Counted from the stretch's first letter, positions 36,132 through 46,989 are shown. The stretch: 64,000 bases of DNA from Akkermansia muciniphila (GCA_943331445.1 CALQLO010000001.1:124001-188000), one strand, 5' to 3'. The notes: generated by a model not told the origin, from the letters alone. Numbers and translations are program-made.

Positions 36132-39100
36132 ATGCCCCGCCACTCCGCCTTTGCGGCACTCTGTGCCCTTGCCCTGTTCTGCCTCCCGGCCTCTGGCCAG
36201 ACCCGTAAGCTCTCTCTGGTGGACGGCGACCGCGTGCTGCTGATTGGGGATGTGCTCATTGAGCGCGAAAACAACTACGGCGAAATTGAGACGAAGATGC
36301 GCCAGGAGTTCCCTGGCAAGAAGTTCGCCGTTCGAAATCTTGGCTACAGCGGCGACACCCCCCTCGGTGCTTCGCGTGCGAGTTTCGATCCAGTCGCAAA
36401 GGGCCAAGACCAACTCAAAGAACAATTGGCCGTCGTGAAGCCCACGGTGGCTGTGATCGGTTACGGCATGGCAGCTTCCCTGGAAGAACTCACCTATCTT
36501 AAGAATGATCCCGTCTTGAATCCCGATCCAGCTCGCTACGGCACCGAGCACACCCCGGCCCGTCTCAAGCGGGAAGTTGCGCAGCTCATGGAGCTCATCA
36601 AGGAAGCCAGCCCAGCCGGCAACGTGCGCTTCGTCATTCTCGGCCCGATCCGCCACGAGGATCTCCGTGGGTCACGTCCCGGCCTGCCCGACCCGACTGA
36701 ACATAACCGGATGCTCGACGCTTACGAAGGTGTCTTATTGGAACTCGCGATGGAAAAGGGTGCTACCTTCCTGCGCTCCGACTGGAAGAACACCGCGGGC
36801 ATCGACCTCACGCAGGGCACCGATAACGGCATCCACCTCACCGATCGGGGCTACCGTGCCCTCAGCGAAGGACTTGCCTCCCAGCTCGGCTGGAATGTCA
36901 ATAAAGACGGCTGGGATAAGCCCACGGCGGCAACGGACGCCTTACGCGCCAGCATTCTACGTAAGAACTCCCTGTTCTTCCATCGCAGCCGCCCCGCCAA
37001 CTACACTTATATCTTTGGCTTCCGTAAGCGCGAACAGGGGCAGAACGCGGTCGAAATTCCTAAATTCGATCCCCTGATCGACAAAGCCGAAGCCGACGTG
37101 ATTGAAGTCTCGGCCGGCCGAGCCAGCACACTTGCCCCCGAGTCGCAATCCCCGGCTAAGCTCTCGGTGCTCCCCCCGCTACCGGCACCCGACTTCAAAC
37201 TTTCCGATGGGTTGAAGATGACGCTCTTCGCCGAAAATCCTCTGCTCGAGAAGCCCGTGCACATGAATTGGGATAGTGCCGGCCGACTCTGGGTCGCGAC
37301 TTCAAACACCTACCCGCAAGTCAACCCCGAGGATCTCGCGGCTCAGATGACCGGGGATGCCTCCAAATTCGGACCTTCGACGGGTAACGACAAAATCATC
37401 CTCCTGGAGGATACCAAGCATACCGGCGTAGCGGACACTTCGCGCATCGTCGCCGACCACCTGCTGATCCCTTCGGGCGTTGCCCCAGATAATCGTGGCG
37501 GCTGTTTCGTTGGCGCCAGCACCGAGCTCCTCCATCTCACGAATCCGAACGGTGACGGTGTTCTGGCTGACCGCCGGATTGTCCTGAGCGGTTTTGGAAC
37601 CGAAGACACGCACCACATTCTCCATACGCTGCATTGGGGTATCGATGGCCGCCTATACTTCCACCAGACCATCTATATCCATTCGCACCTCGAAACCCCC
37701 TGGGGACTCGTGCGTGCCAACTCCGGCGTCGCTTTCGCGTATGACCCGAGCACCGAACGTCTCGAAGTCCATTCCAAGGGACTCGTCAACGCCTGGGGTC
37801 AACAGGAAGACATCAACGGGCAGACCTTCCTGACTTCAGGTGCGGATGGTAGCGGCGTGCACTGGGCCTTCCCCGGTGCGACCTTCCCCCCTTCGGAAGG
37901 CGCTCGTCGTCTTATCGGGAGCATCAGCCCTGGAGGATACCCCAAGTTTAGCGGCCTGGAATTACTGCAGAGCCCGCTGTTCAGCGCAGACTGGCAGGGC
38001 AATGCCATCACGTGCGATTTCCGTGCGCACCGCATCGTGCGCTTCAGCTTCAGTGATTTCACTGCCGACGCACTGCCGAAATCTGGCTATGTGACAAAGG
38101 AAATGCCGGACGTCGTCCGCACCAGCGATGTCTCCTTCCGGCCGATTACCCCCAAGATGGGTCCGGACGGCGCACTCTATGTCGCCGACTGGTCTAACCC
38201 CATTATCAATCATGGCGAAGTCGACTTCCGCGACCCTCGCCGCGACAAGTTGCATGGTCGCATCTGGCGCATCGCTCCCGAAGGCAGCAAGCCGCTCGCA
38301 TGGGAACCGCTGACCGCCAAGCCCGTTGGCGACCTGCTTGCGAAATTACTTTCCGCTAATCGCTGGGACTTCGAACAGGCGCGCCGTGAGCTTGCCAAGC
38401 TTCCCTTGGCCGACCTCAAGACTGCCCTGGATGCTTGGGCGAAAGACGATGTCACCCGTCGGCATGCCGCCTGGCTCCTCAGTGGCCGGACGGCGGATAC
38501 CGCCCATCTCACCACCCTACTCCAGAGCAACGATTCCGTGAGCATTCAAGTCGGCCTCCGCGAGCTGGGCAAATCACTCGGCACCCGCAGCGCGAACGAT
38601 GCCACGCAATTAGCCCCCTTCCTGACGCACGCTAATCCGCGCGTTCGCCTGGAGGCTTACCGTGCCCTCGCTCGGGTCCGCACATCCTTCAGTGCCTCCG
38701 AGGTTTTGAAGCATCTACCCAAGAATTCCGAGGACAGCTTCCTGGATTTTGCGGCCTGGACGAGTATTAATGAGCTGGCCCGCCCTTGGCTTGAAGAGAT
38801 CGCCGCCAACCCGGCCAAGGTGGAAGGCCAAGAAGCCCTCTTGGATGCCGTCGTCAAAGCCATCGATCCAGGCGTCGCCACACCTTATGTGCAGCGTCTT
38901 TTCATCAATCGCAGCATCGACAGTGAAGGTGCTGGGCCTTGGATCGAACTCATCGGCAAAGCGGGCACGGCCACGGAAGCCACCCTGCTCTATCAAGCCC
39001 TCATCAATGATGCCTCCCTCAAGCCGACCACGAGACAGCGTGCCGCCGAGGCGCTCATCGATGCCGCCCGCTCGCGCAATGTGCGCCCCAACGGCGACCT

Positions 39101-40454
39101 TACGGGCATCAATCAATACCTGAACGAGAAGTCTTCGCACGAATTACGCATTGCGGCCATTCGACTTGTCGGGGAATGGAAACTTACCGGGCTCATTGGA
39201 AAAATCGGCTACACTTTCGGTGGCGACGCGAAAGACGATGCGCTCCGGACGGCAGCCGTTGAGGCGATGCGCCAGACGGGCTCCCAGGTGTCGCTGGACA
39301 TCCTGCGCAACCTCACGAAAGAAGACCGCCCTATAGACGTCCGACGGACTGCCCTGCCAGCCCTTGCGGTGCACGGAGCTACCGATGCCTTAAAAGTCCT
39401 GCCCTCGATTTTTGCGCAAATCAAGACCCGCCCGCAGGCGGTGCAAACGTGGACTCAACTCTTCCAGGTCGGAAGCTTCACCCCACGGCTTATGAAGGAG
39501 TTCCCGAAGGGCCTCAGCCCCGAGACCCTTTCGGCTGCGCTCCAGGCCGCCCGTTCGCTGGGTCGCAACGGACAGGCCCTGGTTAAGGTCATCGAACCAC
39601 TCGCCGGAGCCAAAGCTTCGACGCGTAATTTCACTGGGGAAATCGCCGGCATGATCAAAGGGATCAAACTAGGCGCCGATCCAGCCGACGGTGAAATCCA
39701 CTATCGCAAAGCGGGTTGCACGATCTGCCACGCCATTGGTGGTGCGGGCGGCAAACTCGGCCCCGACCTGAGCAGTATCGGTGCGAGCGCCCCGCTTGAT
39801 TATATCATCGAGAGCGTGCTCAATCCGGCCGCCAAGGTGAAGGAAGGTTACCATGCCTTTTCCTTCAAAATGAAAGATGGTAGCCTGATGACTGGGATTC
39901 CCGCCCGCGAAACGGCCACGGAACTCTTCATTCGCCCGGGACCCGGCGTGGAAATCCCCCTCATCAAAGCCAACATCGTCAGTCGCGATAATATCGGTAG
40001 CATCATGCCCGCCGGTTTAGTGGACGCCATGGACTACGTGCCTCGTCGTAACCTGATGGCCTTCCTCGGTGAGATTGGCAAACCCGGTCCGTTTGACGCC
40101 AGCAAGAGTAACGTCGCCCGCCTTTGGGTCTTCGGTGACCAGCCTCCCGGGGCGCTCGCTAAGTCCGCCGCACCGACGCCCGTCTACACCCTTGTGAACG
40201 GCCAGCTGACTAAAGAGTTCAACCCGGGGCGACTCTACGCCACCGCTCGCTTGACCACCGCGGCCCCGACTTCCAAACCGTTGCTATTCACCGGCGTCAA
40301 AGCCGCCTGGCTCGACGGCAAGCCCTTGGCGATTACCAACGGTAAGGCTGAAGCTTCAATTCAGGCTGGTAATCATGAACTCACGGTCGAAATCGACGGC
40401 GCTTCCCCTTACCTAAAGGCGCAGTGCGACGACGCCAGTTTCCTCGGAGACTGA
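36132..40454 (+). CDS. Giant PVC-type dehydrogenase-cytochrome with degenerate SGNH domain
   Basis: 1440 residues from ATG 36132 (signal peptide MPRHSAFAALCALALFCLPA). The N-terminal domain (about 30-260) is SGNH-like: IGDVLIE replaces the GDSL Ser by Val at about residue 41, GYGMAAS stands where GxND is expected, and DNGIHLTDRGY keeps block V. A beta-propeller dehydrogenase follows (about 355-730), then HEAT-like helical repeats (about 740-1170), a cytochrome c site GCTICHAIGG near 1196 and a C-terminal beta domain. It resembles the other giant at 5662. It is coupled to the next gene (1-base overlap). Confidence 0.85.
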   Translation: MPRHSAFAALCALALFCLPASGQTRKLSLVDGDRVLLIGDVLIERENNYGEIETKMRQEFPGKKFAVRNLGYSGDTPLGASRASFDPVAKGQDQLKEQLAVVKPTVAVIGYGMAASLEELTYLKNDPVLNPDPARYGTEHTPARLKREVAQLMELIKEASPAGNVRFVILGPIRHEDLRGSRPGLPDPTEHNRMLDAYEGVLLELAMEKGATFLRSDWKNTAGIDLTQGTDNGIHLTDRGYRALSEGLASQLGWNVNKDGWDKPTAATDALRASILRKNSLFFHRSRPANYTYIFGFRKREQGQNAVEIPKFDPLIDKAEADVIEVSAGRASTLAPESQSPAKLSVLPPLPAPDFKLSDGLKMTLFAENPLLEKPVHMNWDSAGRLWVATSNTYPQVNPEDLAAQMTGDASKFGPSTGNDKIILLEDTKHTGVADTSRIVADHLLIPSGVAPDNRGGCFVGASTELLHLTNPNGDGVLADRRIVLSGFGTEDTHHILHTLHWGIDGRLYFHQTIYIHSHLETPWGLVRANSGVAFAYDPSTERLEVHSKGLVNAWGQQEDINGQTFLTSGADGSGVHWAFPGATFPPSEGARRLIGSISPGGYPKFSGLELLQSPLFSADWQGNAITCDFRAHRIVRFSFSDFTADALPKSGYVTKEMPDVVRTSDVSFRPITPKMGPDGALYVADWSNPIINHGEVDFRDPRRDKLHGRIWRIAPEGSKPLAWEPLTAKPVGDLLAKLLSANRWDFEQARRELAKLPLADLKTALDAWAKDDVTRRHAAWLLSGRTADTAHLTTLLQSNDSVSIQVGLRELGKSLGTRSANDATQLAPFLTHANPRVRLEAYRALARVRTSFSASEVLKHLPKNSEDSFLDFAAWTSINELARPWLEEIAANPAKVEGQEALLDAVVKAIDPGVATPYVQRLFINRSIDSEGAGPWIELIGKAGTATEATLLYQALINDASLKPTTRQRAAEALIDAARSRNVRPNGDLTGINQYLNEKSSHELRIAAIRLVGEWKLTGLIGKIGYTFGGDAKDDALRTAAVEAMRQTGSQVSLDILRNLTKEDRPIDVRRTALPALAVHGATDALKVLPSIFAQIKTRPQAVQTWTQLFQVGSFTPRLMKEFPKGLSPETLSAALQAARSLGRNGQALVKVIEPLAGAKASTRNFTGEIAGMIKGIKLGADPADGEIHYRKAGCTICHAIGGAGGKLGPDLSSIGASAPLDYIIESVLNPAAKVKEGYHAFSFKMKDGSLMTGIPARETATELFIRPGPGVEIPLIKANIVSRDNIGSIMPAGLVDAMDYVPRRNLMAFLGEIGKPGPFDASKSNVARLWVFGDQPPGALAKSAAPTPVYTLVNGQLTKEFNPGRLYATARLTTAAPTSKPLLFTGVKAAWLDGKPLAITNGKAEASIQAGNHELTVEIDGASPYLKAQCDDASFLGD

Positions 40455-41155
40455 TGACAAGGTGCTGGCTCAGCGCCGCACTCGCTTCTTGGCTTATGCT
40501 GGGATGCGTCGGTGACCGTGTGCGGGTTTCACAGATTGAATCCTTACGCCAACAAGCCAGCCAGGCCCGGGCGGCCAACCAGATCGACCAAGCTCGAGCA
40601 TACTTACGTCAAGCGATCGAAATCTCGCCGGTAAATTCTCGTGATGAACGGGCGGCAAGTGCGGACCTCCGTCGGGAGCTAGCGGGAATCGACGTGTCGC
40701 TCGGCGAGCCCTTCGAGGCCGAAAAACTTTATAAAGACGCCCTTGGGCTGCTTGAAACTGCCCCCGCCGGGTCAATGGAAGCGATCATCAATCTGCGCAC
40801 CCAGCTGGCCGGCCTATGCTACCGACAAGGCAAGCTCCGCGAAGCCTCCGAGCTCTATCACATCGTCCTGAAACTCGAATCATCCTCCCTGGGCGGTGAA
40901 CATCCAGACGTGCTCGGGACCTTGAGCATCTTGGGTGGCCTTGAACTCAAACTCGGCCATTCTCATGAGTCTGAGGCCCTCTTCCGCCGTCAGTTAGTTG
41001 GCGTCCAGAAGCTAGCCGGAGGCGAGAAACGTGAAGTGGCGGCCGTCATGGATAATCTGGCGGACGCCGTTGCCAAGTCCGGTCGACCCGCGGAAGCGGC
41101 CGAACTGAGGGCTAAAGCCGCCCAGATTCGTCACAAACTTTGCGACGAGTGCTAA
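40454..41155 (+). CDS. TPR lipoprotein
   Basis: 233 residues; ATG 40454 overlaps the preceding stop by one base (TGATG). A lipoprotein signal with lipobox MLGC ends at about residue 18. Tetratricopeptide-like helices cover about residues 30-230, with repeats such as RTQLAGLCYRQGKLREASELY. TPRs mediate protein interactions. Translational coupling to the giant cytochrome suggests they form one assembly at the outer or inner membrane, but the partner is not shown by sequence. The 137 bases downstream to dnaG hold a weak hairpin at 41165-41186 without a T run. Confidence 0.75.
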   Translation: MTRCWLSAALASWLMLGCVGDRVRVSQIESLRQQASQARAANQIDQARAYLRQAIEISPVNSRDERAASADLRRELAGIDVSLGEPFEAEKLYKDALGLLETAPAGSMEAIINLRTQLAGLCYRQGKLREASELYHIVLKLESSSLGGEHPDVLGTLSILGGLELKLGHSHESEALFRRQLVGVQKLAGGEKREVAAVMDNLADAVAKSGRPAEAAELRAKAAQIRHKLCDEC

Positions 41156-41292
41156 AAGCAGACAGGGGTCAAATAATGCGGACCCCATTGCGTCGGGCGG
41201 TGTCATAGGCATAACACCAACTGTGACTCGTTGCCCGATTGGGAATCATTTTCGTTTGCCCCGCCCCACTTGACAGACACCCCTTGACAGCC

Positions 41293-43161
41293 GTGGCCCG
41301 TATTTCTCGCAGATCCATCGACGACCTCCGCCAACGAGCGGACATCGTCGCGCTTGCTGGCGATTATACGCAGATGAAGCAGAGGGGTCGCGACTGGTGG
41401 GGGCTCAGCCCGTTTAAGTCAGAGAAAAGTCCGTCTTTCAAAGTGAACCCAGAGACTGGGCTGTGGTATTGCTTCAGCACGCAGCAAGGGGGCGACGCCT
41501 TTAAACTCGTCATGAATCGCGAAGGCCTGGACTTCCCTGAATCCATCGAGCGCGTCGCAACGCGTTTCGGCTTTAAGCTCGAGTATGAGAGCGGTGGCGA
41601 CGGCAAGAGCGAGAAGTCATTTCGCGGTCAACTGCTGGAAATCCACGAACTCGTCGCCGACTATTGGCGGCGCTGCTTCCTCGAAGACCCCGTCCACGGC
41701 GAGTGGATCCGAGACTACTGGACCGAGAAGCGCAAGTTCACCCTCGAGGTGGCGGATTCATTCGGCATCGGCTTCGCCCCCGTCGACGATTCTAAGCTCA
41801 TCCCGGGGCTCATTAAGAAAGGCTACACGCGAGAAGCCTTGGCTCAGACGGGATTATTCTTCGGGGTTGATCGTGTGCCCGATCCGCTGCGCTGGCGCTG
41901 TCGTTTCCGTGGTAGATTGATTATTCCCATCCGCGACATTCAGGGGCGAGTCATCGCCTTTACGGCCCGCACACTCGACATCACCCCGCAGGATGACCCC
42001 TCCCGCGAAGCCAAGTACGTCAACTCACCGGAAACTGAACTGTTCAAGAAATCACGGACCGTCTTTAATATCGATCGAGCGCGCATGACCCGCAAGGACA
42101 CCGAGCCTTTTGTCCTCGTCGAAGGTCAGTTGGACGCCATCCGCTGCCATTCCGCCGGCATCCCTGGTGCCATCGCCGCCCAAGGCACCGCGGTCACGGA
42201 AGAGCACATGCAGCAGCTCCGACGCTTCACCCAGCGCTTGCTCGTCTTTTTGGATGCGGATGCCGCTGGCCAGAAAGCCGCCCTCCGGCTGCTGCCCATC
42301 GGCCTGCGCGAAGGTCTGGATATCCGCTTCCTCTCGCTGCCCGGAGGCAAGGATCCCGATGAGTATTTCTCGACCACCGATGCCTCGCAGTGGGCCGCCC
42401 TTGCGGCCGGCGCCCGGAGTGCGATGCAGTTTTGCGTGCAATCCCTCGTGCCGGAAGGTTCGGCCAGCCTTCCCTTGGCGCGCCGCCTGACCTTACTGGA
42501 AGCCCTCTTCCCGATTGTCGAACAAGCCGGTGCTGAAGAAATCGTCCGCGAGGCCCTGAATGAGGCCGCCCGCCATGCTGGTATCGGCATCCGCGAGATG
42601 CACATGGCCTATGAACGCCATCGGGCCCAAACCTTGGCGCAACGCCCAGCCGCCCAGCTCTCGGGGGGCGAACAGCCGCCTGCCCAGCCGGTTGTCAAGG
42701 GGGGGGGCTTGACAACGCCTGAGGAGGATTTGATACTGTTTCTCCTGCGGCATGATTCCTTCTTCGTTACCATGGCACAGTCGCTGCCGCTCGAATGGAT
42801 CGACCAGTCTGGTCGCGGAGGCTCACTCCTGATGATGCTTCTCAATGAGGCGGCCAACGGCCATTTCAATGGGCTCCGCGAGGCACTGAATGCCCTCGAC
42901 GATGATTTGCGCACGGAAGCTGCCCGCCTTTCCGCGGAAGGCTTCTCGGGCAGCGAAGAAGAGAAGGAAATCCTACCAAGGGCCAACACCATCCTGAAGG
43001 CCTTCCATTCTCGCCATGTGCAGGCACTGACCCGGAGCCTGGATTCGCGCATTGCCTCCACCCCGGTGGATGATGTCGCCCGCCTTAATGCATTGCAGTC
43101 GGAGAAGATCGCCCTCCGCAAATCGCACGCCCTTCCGCCAATCCTAACCGCGATTCCCTAA
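41293..43161 (+). CDS. dnaG: DNA primase DnaG with degraded zinc-binding domain
   Basis: 622 residues from GTG 41293 ([23 protein letters not shown]). It makes RNA primers for replication. The N-terminal domain aligns with the CHC2 zinc ribbon, but ligands are lost: the usual CPFH is SPFK (Ser39, Lys42) and CFGC is CFST (Cys60, Thr63). The TOPRIM catalytic core is intact, with LVEGQLDAI and [13 protein letters not shown]. The C-terminal helicase-binding region (about 480-620) is typical in length. It precedes rpoD by 10 bases, the classic macromolecular synthesis order. Confidence 0.92.
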   Translation: MARISRRSIDDLRQRADIVALAGDYTQMKQRGRDWWGLSPFKSEKSPSFKVNPETGLWYCFSTQQGGDAFKLVMNREGLDFPESIERVATRFGFKLEYESGGDGKSEKSFRGQLLEIHELVADYWRRCFLEDPVHGEWIRDYWTEKRKFTLEVADSFGIGFAPVDDSKLIPGLIKKGYTREALAQTGLFFGVDRVPDPLRWRCRFRGRLIIPIRDIQGRVIAFTARTLDITPQDDPSREAKYVNSPETELFKKSRTVFNIDRARMTRKDTEPFVLVEGQLDAIRCHSAGIPGAIAAQGTAVTEEHMQQLRRFTQRLLVFLDADAAGQKAALRLLPIGLREGLDIRFLSLPGGKDPDEYFSTTDASQWAALAAGARSAMQFCVQSLVPEGSASLPLARRLTLLEALFPIVEQAGAEEIVREALNEAARHAGIGIREMHMAYERHRAQTLAQRPAAQLSGGEQPPAQPVVKGGGLTTPEEDLILFLLRHDSFFVTMAQSLPLEWIDQSGRGGSLLMMLLNEAANGHFNGLREALNALDDDLRTEAARLSAEGFSGSEEEKEILPRANTILKAFHSRHVQALTRSLDSRIASTPVDDVARLNALQSEKIALRKSHALPPILTAIP

Positions 43162-43171
43162 TTTCACACAC

Positions 43172-45337
43172 ATGCCCGAAAAGAACTCCAAGAAATCCAC
43201 CGCCAAATCCGCCAAGCCAGCTGCTAAGGCCGTCGCCAAGGCCGCCCAGAAGGCGCCGGCCAAGCCGATAACGAAGCCGGCCGCCAAAGCAGCGACCCCC
43301 ATCAAGGTGGTCGCGGCCAAGAGCGCCCCGGTCAAGCAAGCCCCCAAAGTCGCGGTCGCGAAAATCGTCCCGGTACCTGCGGGGAAAGCACCGGCTAAAG
43401 CCATCGCGGCTACCACCAAGGCCAACGCCCCGGCAGCAAAGGCTCCCAGCGCGGCATCGAAACCCGCAGTCATCTCCAAGCTGCCGGCCGGAAAGCCCGC
43501 TGGACCAGCCAAGCAACTGACCACCCCGGCGGTTAGCCATCAGATTAACGAGAAAGTCCAACAGCTCGTGGTGCTCTCTAAGAAGAACGGTTACGTCACG
43601 GTCCAGAATATCAACGAAATCATCCCGGACAGCGCCACCGACCCAGAGTTGATCGAGAACATCATGAACATCCTCGACAACCTGGACATCAAGCTCCTGG
43701 ACGAAGATGAAGTCGAAACGTACCGCAAGAAGGTCGAAGATTCCGAAGAAGAAGCTGCGCGCACCGTCCCGGCGGACGCCCCTTACGATCCTTTCAATGT
43801 CTACTTGAAGCAGATGGGCCACAAGCCTCTGCTCACGCGCGAACAAGAAGTCGAAATCTCTAAGCGCATCGAAGACGCCGAGCTTCGCGCCCAGGACTTC
43901 CTCTTCTCCTGCTGGCTCACCCTGCCCTATCAGCTCGACCTCGCCCTCAAGGTCCTCCGCAAGGAAGAGCGCTTCGACAAGGTGGTCATTGATAAGAAGG
44001 TCGAATCCCGTGATGCCTATTACAAGATGCTCCCCAAGGCCACGGAAGAGTGTTCCAAACTTAAGGCCAAGCTGGACAAGGCCTGGCAGAAGTATCTCGA
44101 CGAAACGGATGAGTCCAAGAAGCCGAAAGCCCGCGAGGCCCACCGCAAGCTTGAGACCACCCCCAAGGAAGGCGCCAAAGACATCCTCCGGAAGTTCTGC
44201 TTCAAGATGAAGTTGTTCGAAGAATGGTTGGAATTGCCCGACATCAAGAGCGACATCGACGACGCCCGAAAACTCATCGAGCCCACCATCGTCGCGCGCG
44301 GCCCGGTCCGCGCCAAACTGGCGAGCAAGCCCGAGGTTTCTGCCTCCCGAACCCGCGAAATCGAGCTCCGCTGGCGCCTCACGCCGACCGAGCTCCTGCA
44401 CCTCTCCCGTAATGTGCGCAAGCACCTCGATGAGGCCCAACGCGCCAAAACGGAGATGGTTGAACACAACCTCCGCCTCGTGATCTCGATCGCCAAGAAG
44501 TACCAGAACCGCGGGCTACTCTTCACTGACCTCATCCAGGAAGGCAACATGGGCCTCGTGAAGGCCGTCGAGAAATTCGAGTACCGCCGCGGCTACAAGT
44601 TCTCCACATACGCCACCTGGTGGATCCGCCAGGCCATCACGCGCTCCATCGCTGACCAGGCCCGCACCATCCGTATTCCGGTACACATGATCGAGACCCT
44701 CAATAAGGTCATGCAGGTCCAGAAGCAGCTCACCCAGGAGCTCGGCCACGAACCGACCGCTGAGGAAGTCGCTAACGAAATGAACATGGCGATCGATCGC
44801 GTGCAGCAAATCATGAAGATGGCGCAACAGCCTATCTCCCTCCAGTCGCCTGTGGGCGATGGCGAAGACACCTCGCTCGGCGATTTCATTGAAGATAAGT
44901 CGGCCGAAAACCCTTCGGACACTGCCTCGACGCGCCTCTTGCGCGAAAAGATCGACTTCGTCCTGCGTTCGCTCGCCGAACGCGAAAAGGAAGTCCTCAT
45001 CCTCCGCTTCGGTCTGCTTGATGGCGTCCAGCGCACGCTCGAAGAAGTTGGCCGCCACTTCAAGGTCACCCGCGAACGTATCCGCCAAATTGAAGCCAAG
45101 GCCCTCCGCAAGATGCGTCACCCGACGCGCATGCGTCAGTTGCAAGGCATGTTCGAAGGAGAGCTCGACACTTCCGGCCCAGGCTTTGACCAGTTCATTT
45201 CCGAAGAAGACAAGGCCGAGCAAACCCCCGGCCCCCTCTCTTCTGGCGGACTCTCTGGTGTACTGCCCCCCAACTCGGCCTTGGCTGCGTTCATCGGTCG
45301 CCCACCTGAAGGCCCAGGCAATTCTAACCGCGAGTGA
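43172..45337 (+). CDS. rpoD: Primary sigma-70 factor RpoD with Lys/Ala-rich N-terminal extension
   Basis: 721 residues. The first 120 are almost only Lys, Ala, Pro and Val, in histone-H1-like repeats ([27 protein letters not shown]). Region 1.1 follows (about 121-190), then region 1.2 ([11 protein letters not shown], about 203), region 2 (about 428-505, with [20 protein letters not shown] and [17 protein letters not shown]), region 3, and region 4 (about 590-655, with [20 protein letters not shown]). A 65-residue C-terminal tail is Gly/Pro-rich. It directs RNA polymerase to housekeeping promoters. It follows dnaG closely and overlaps a lipoprotein gene by 4 bases (GTGA). Confidence 0.97.
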   Translation: MPEKNSKKSTAKSAKPAAKAVAKAAQKAPAKPITKPAAKAATPIKVVAAKSAPVKQAPKVAVAKIVPVPAGKAPAKAIAATTKANAPAAKAPSAASKPAVISKLPAGKPAGPAKQLTTPAVSHQINEKVQQLVVLSKKNGYVTVQNINEIIPDSATDPELIENIMNILDNLDIKLLDEDEVETYRKKVEDSEEEAARTVPADAPYDPFNVYLKQMGHKPLLTREQEVEISKRIEDAELRAQDFLFSCWLTLPYQLDLALKVLRKEERFDKVVIDKKVESRDAYYKMLPKATEECSKLKAKLDKAWQKYLDETDESKKPKAREAHRKLETTPKEGAKDILRKFCFKMKLFEEWLELPDIKSDIDDARKLIEPTIVARGPVRAKLASKPEVSASRTREIELRWRLTPTELLHLSRNVRKHLDEAQRAKTEMVEHNLRLVISIAKKYQNRGLLFTDLIQEGNMGLVKAVEKFEYRRGYKFSTYATWWIRQAITRSIADQARTIRIPVHMIETLNKVMQVQKQLTQELGHEPTAEEVANEMNMAIDRVQQIMKMAQQPISLQSPVGDGEDTSLGDFIEDKSAENPSDTASTRLLREKIDFVLRSLAEREKEVLILRFGLLDGVQRTLEEVGRHFKVTRERIRQIEAKALRKMRHPTRMRQLQGMFEGELDTSGPGFDQFISEEDKAEQTPGPLSSGGLSGVLPPNSALAAFIGRPPEGPGNSNRE

Positions 45338-45732
45338 GCCAACCGCGATCAGTTTGTCTGCTGCTCGCGCTGCTGACAGGCTGCGTCGCGCCCGCGCCGG
45401 AGGCGACCACGGCTGCCGACCATCCCTTCGCGCTACCCGCGGGCGCACCTCGTAACGTTCGCATCGGTTTCATCGAAGCTGCCCCGGTCGGTAGCCGGCA
45501 ACTCCCGTGCGCACTTATCCCCGGAACATTGGTCCGGGAGGGCTACATCCTCGTGAGTCGGGATCGCGAACTGCGCCCCACAGCCTCTCTGGTGATTACC
45601 CAGATTCAAGGTAGGATTGCCCTGGTAAAAATCCTCCGAGGGGCGCCACACCTGAAGGATGAGGTCGTCCTGCCTTCCACGGATCTCTCGCGGGAAGCCG
45701 ACAAGCTTCCAGCTTTCCGCACCGACTCTTGA
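45334..45732 (+). CDS. Small lipoprotein, unknown function
   Basis: 132 residues beginning at GTG 45334, which overlaps the rpoD stop (GTGA). The lipobox LTGC is at about residue 17. The rest (about 30-130) is a compact, beta-rich sequence ([43 protein letters not shown]) with no family I recognise. Position in the dnaG-rpoD operon implies constitutive expression. The overlapping start argues against a spurious frame. Confidence 0.65.
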   Translation: MSQPRSVCLLLALLTGCVAPAPEATTAADHPFALPAGAPRNVRIGFIEAAPVGSRQLPCALIPGTLVREGYILVSRDRELRPTASLVITQIQGRIALVKILRGAPHLKDEVVLPSTDLSREADKLPAFRTDS

Positions 45733-45766
45733 CCTTGGCGGGGTGGATGCCCACGGTGCCCTTTCC

Positions 45767-46876
45767 ATGGCAAAGACCCAGGCAGGCATCGTCGGACTTC
45801 CCAATGTGGGCAAGTCGACCCTTTTCAACGCCCTCACGCGCTCGCGTAAGGCCGAGGCTGCCAATTACCCCTTTTGCACCATCGAGCCAAATGTCGGCGT
45901 CGTCCTCGTGCCCGACAACCGCATGCTGGAACTCCAGCGCATCGCCGGCACCAAGGTAGTGATTCCCGCCACGATTGACATCGTCGACATCGCTGGCCTT
46001 GTCGCCGGTGCCTCCAAGGGCGAAGGAAAAGGTAACGACTTCCTCTCTAATATCCGGGAGTGCGACGCCATCATCCACGTCGTCCGCTGCTTTGATAACG
46101 ACGATATCGTCCACAGTATGGGTAAAGTCGATCCCGTGCGCGATATCGGCGTCATCGAGACCGAACTCATTCTCGCTGACATCCAATCCGCCGAACAGCA
46201 ACTTGACCGCAACCAGAAGAAGGTACGCAGCCAGGATAAGGACGCCATTGCGAACGTCGACTTGCTGGGTCGCCTCGTCAAGCACCTGAACGAAAACCTC
46301 CCCGCTTCTTCCATCGAAGTCAGCGACGATGATCGCGCCCGCCTGAAGACCTACAATCTGCTGTCATTTAAAAAGGTGCTGTATGCCTGCAATGTCTCCG
46401 AAGCCGACCTCGCGGACCCTTCCAAGAATCAGCACGTCGCCAACGTACGTGCACACATCGCAAAGCAACATGGCTGCGAATCCGTCGTGATCTGTGCGCA
46501 AGTCGAAGCCGAACTCTGTGATCTTTCGCCCGCGGAAGCCACGGAGTTCCTGCAGGCGCTAGGCGTGACCGACTCAGGCGTATCCGATCTCATCCGGGGC
46601 GCCTATAAGCTGCTCGGCCTAGCCACTTACTTCACCGCTGGAGAAAAGGAGGTCCGGGCCTGGACTTTCCGGCATGGCATGGCCGCACCGCAGTGTGCCG
46701 CCGTCATTCATACCGACTTCGAAAAAGGCTTCGTGAAAGCCGAAATCGTTTCCTACGATGACCTCTTGAAATATGGTTCGGTTTCAGCCGCTCGGGACGC
46801 CGGTCGCTATCGTCTGGAAGGCAAATCATACCTCTTCAAGGATGGCGACGTGGCCCTTTTCCGTTTTACGGACTAA
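45767..46876 (+). CDS. ychF: Redox-regulated ATPase/GTPase YchF (OLA1 family)
   Basis: 369 residues, the family length, from ATG 45767. The G1 motif GLPNVGKSTLFNALT, the DIAGLV G3, and a TGS domain at the C-terminus (about 280-369, with YFTAGEKEVRAWTF) are present. YchF binds ATP and ribosomes and is nearly universal. A hairpin terminator follows at 46908-46932. Confidence 0.96.
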   Translation: MAKTQAGIVGLPNVGKSTLFNALTRSRKAEAANYPFCTIEPNVGVVLVPDNRMLELQRIAGTKVVIPATIDIVDIAGLVAGASKGEGKGNDFLSNIRECDAIIHVVRCFDNDDIVHSMGKVDPVRDIGVIETELILADIQSAEQQLDRNQKKVRSQDKDAIANVDLLGRLVKHLNENLPASSIEVSDDDRARLKTYNLLSFKKVLYACNVSEADLADPSKNQHVANVRAHIAKQHGCESVVICAQVEAELCDLSPAEATEFLQALGVTDSGVSDLIRGAYKLLGLATYFTAGEKEVRAWTFRHGMAAPQCAAVIHTDFEKGFVKAEIVSYDDLLKYGSVSAARDAGRYRLEGKSYLFKDGDVALFRFTD

Positions 46877-46907
46877 TCGGCCTTAAACCAGAGGCTTATG
46901 AGACCGT

Positions 46908-46932
46908 AAAGGATACCCTACAGGTGTCCTTT
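46908..46932 (+). terminator. Terminator after ychF
   Basis: Ten-bp stem (46908-46917 with 46923-46932, one T-G wobble) with loop CTACA; the 3' arm ends in TTT, and more T-rich sequence follows. It lies 32 bases after the ychF stop. Confidence 0.6.
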
Positions 46933-46989
46933 CGCTTTACCTTTGTCGAAGCCGGGGCAACCATCGGGATCAAACCCTGTCCCACCCCC

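Noticed and set aside
41165-41186. GGGGTC...GACCCC hairpin after the TPR lipoprotein gene
   Set aside because: Only 6 bp with a 10-base loop and no following T run; too weak for a terminator and no transposase nearby to call it a mobile-element remnant.
41270-41289. Two TTGACA hexamers just before dnaG as -35 boxes
   Set aside because: No -10 element lies 16-18 bases downstream of either; the region overlaps the start of the coding sequence.
43085-44467. Long open frame antisense to rpoD (460 codons)
   Set aside because: It is the complement of Lys/Ala-rich and GC-rich coding sequence; its translation is low-complexity and rpoD is certain.
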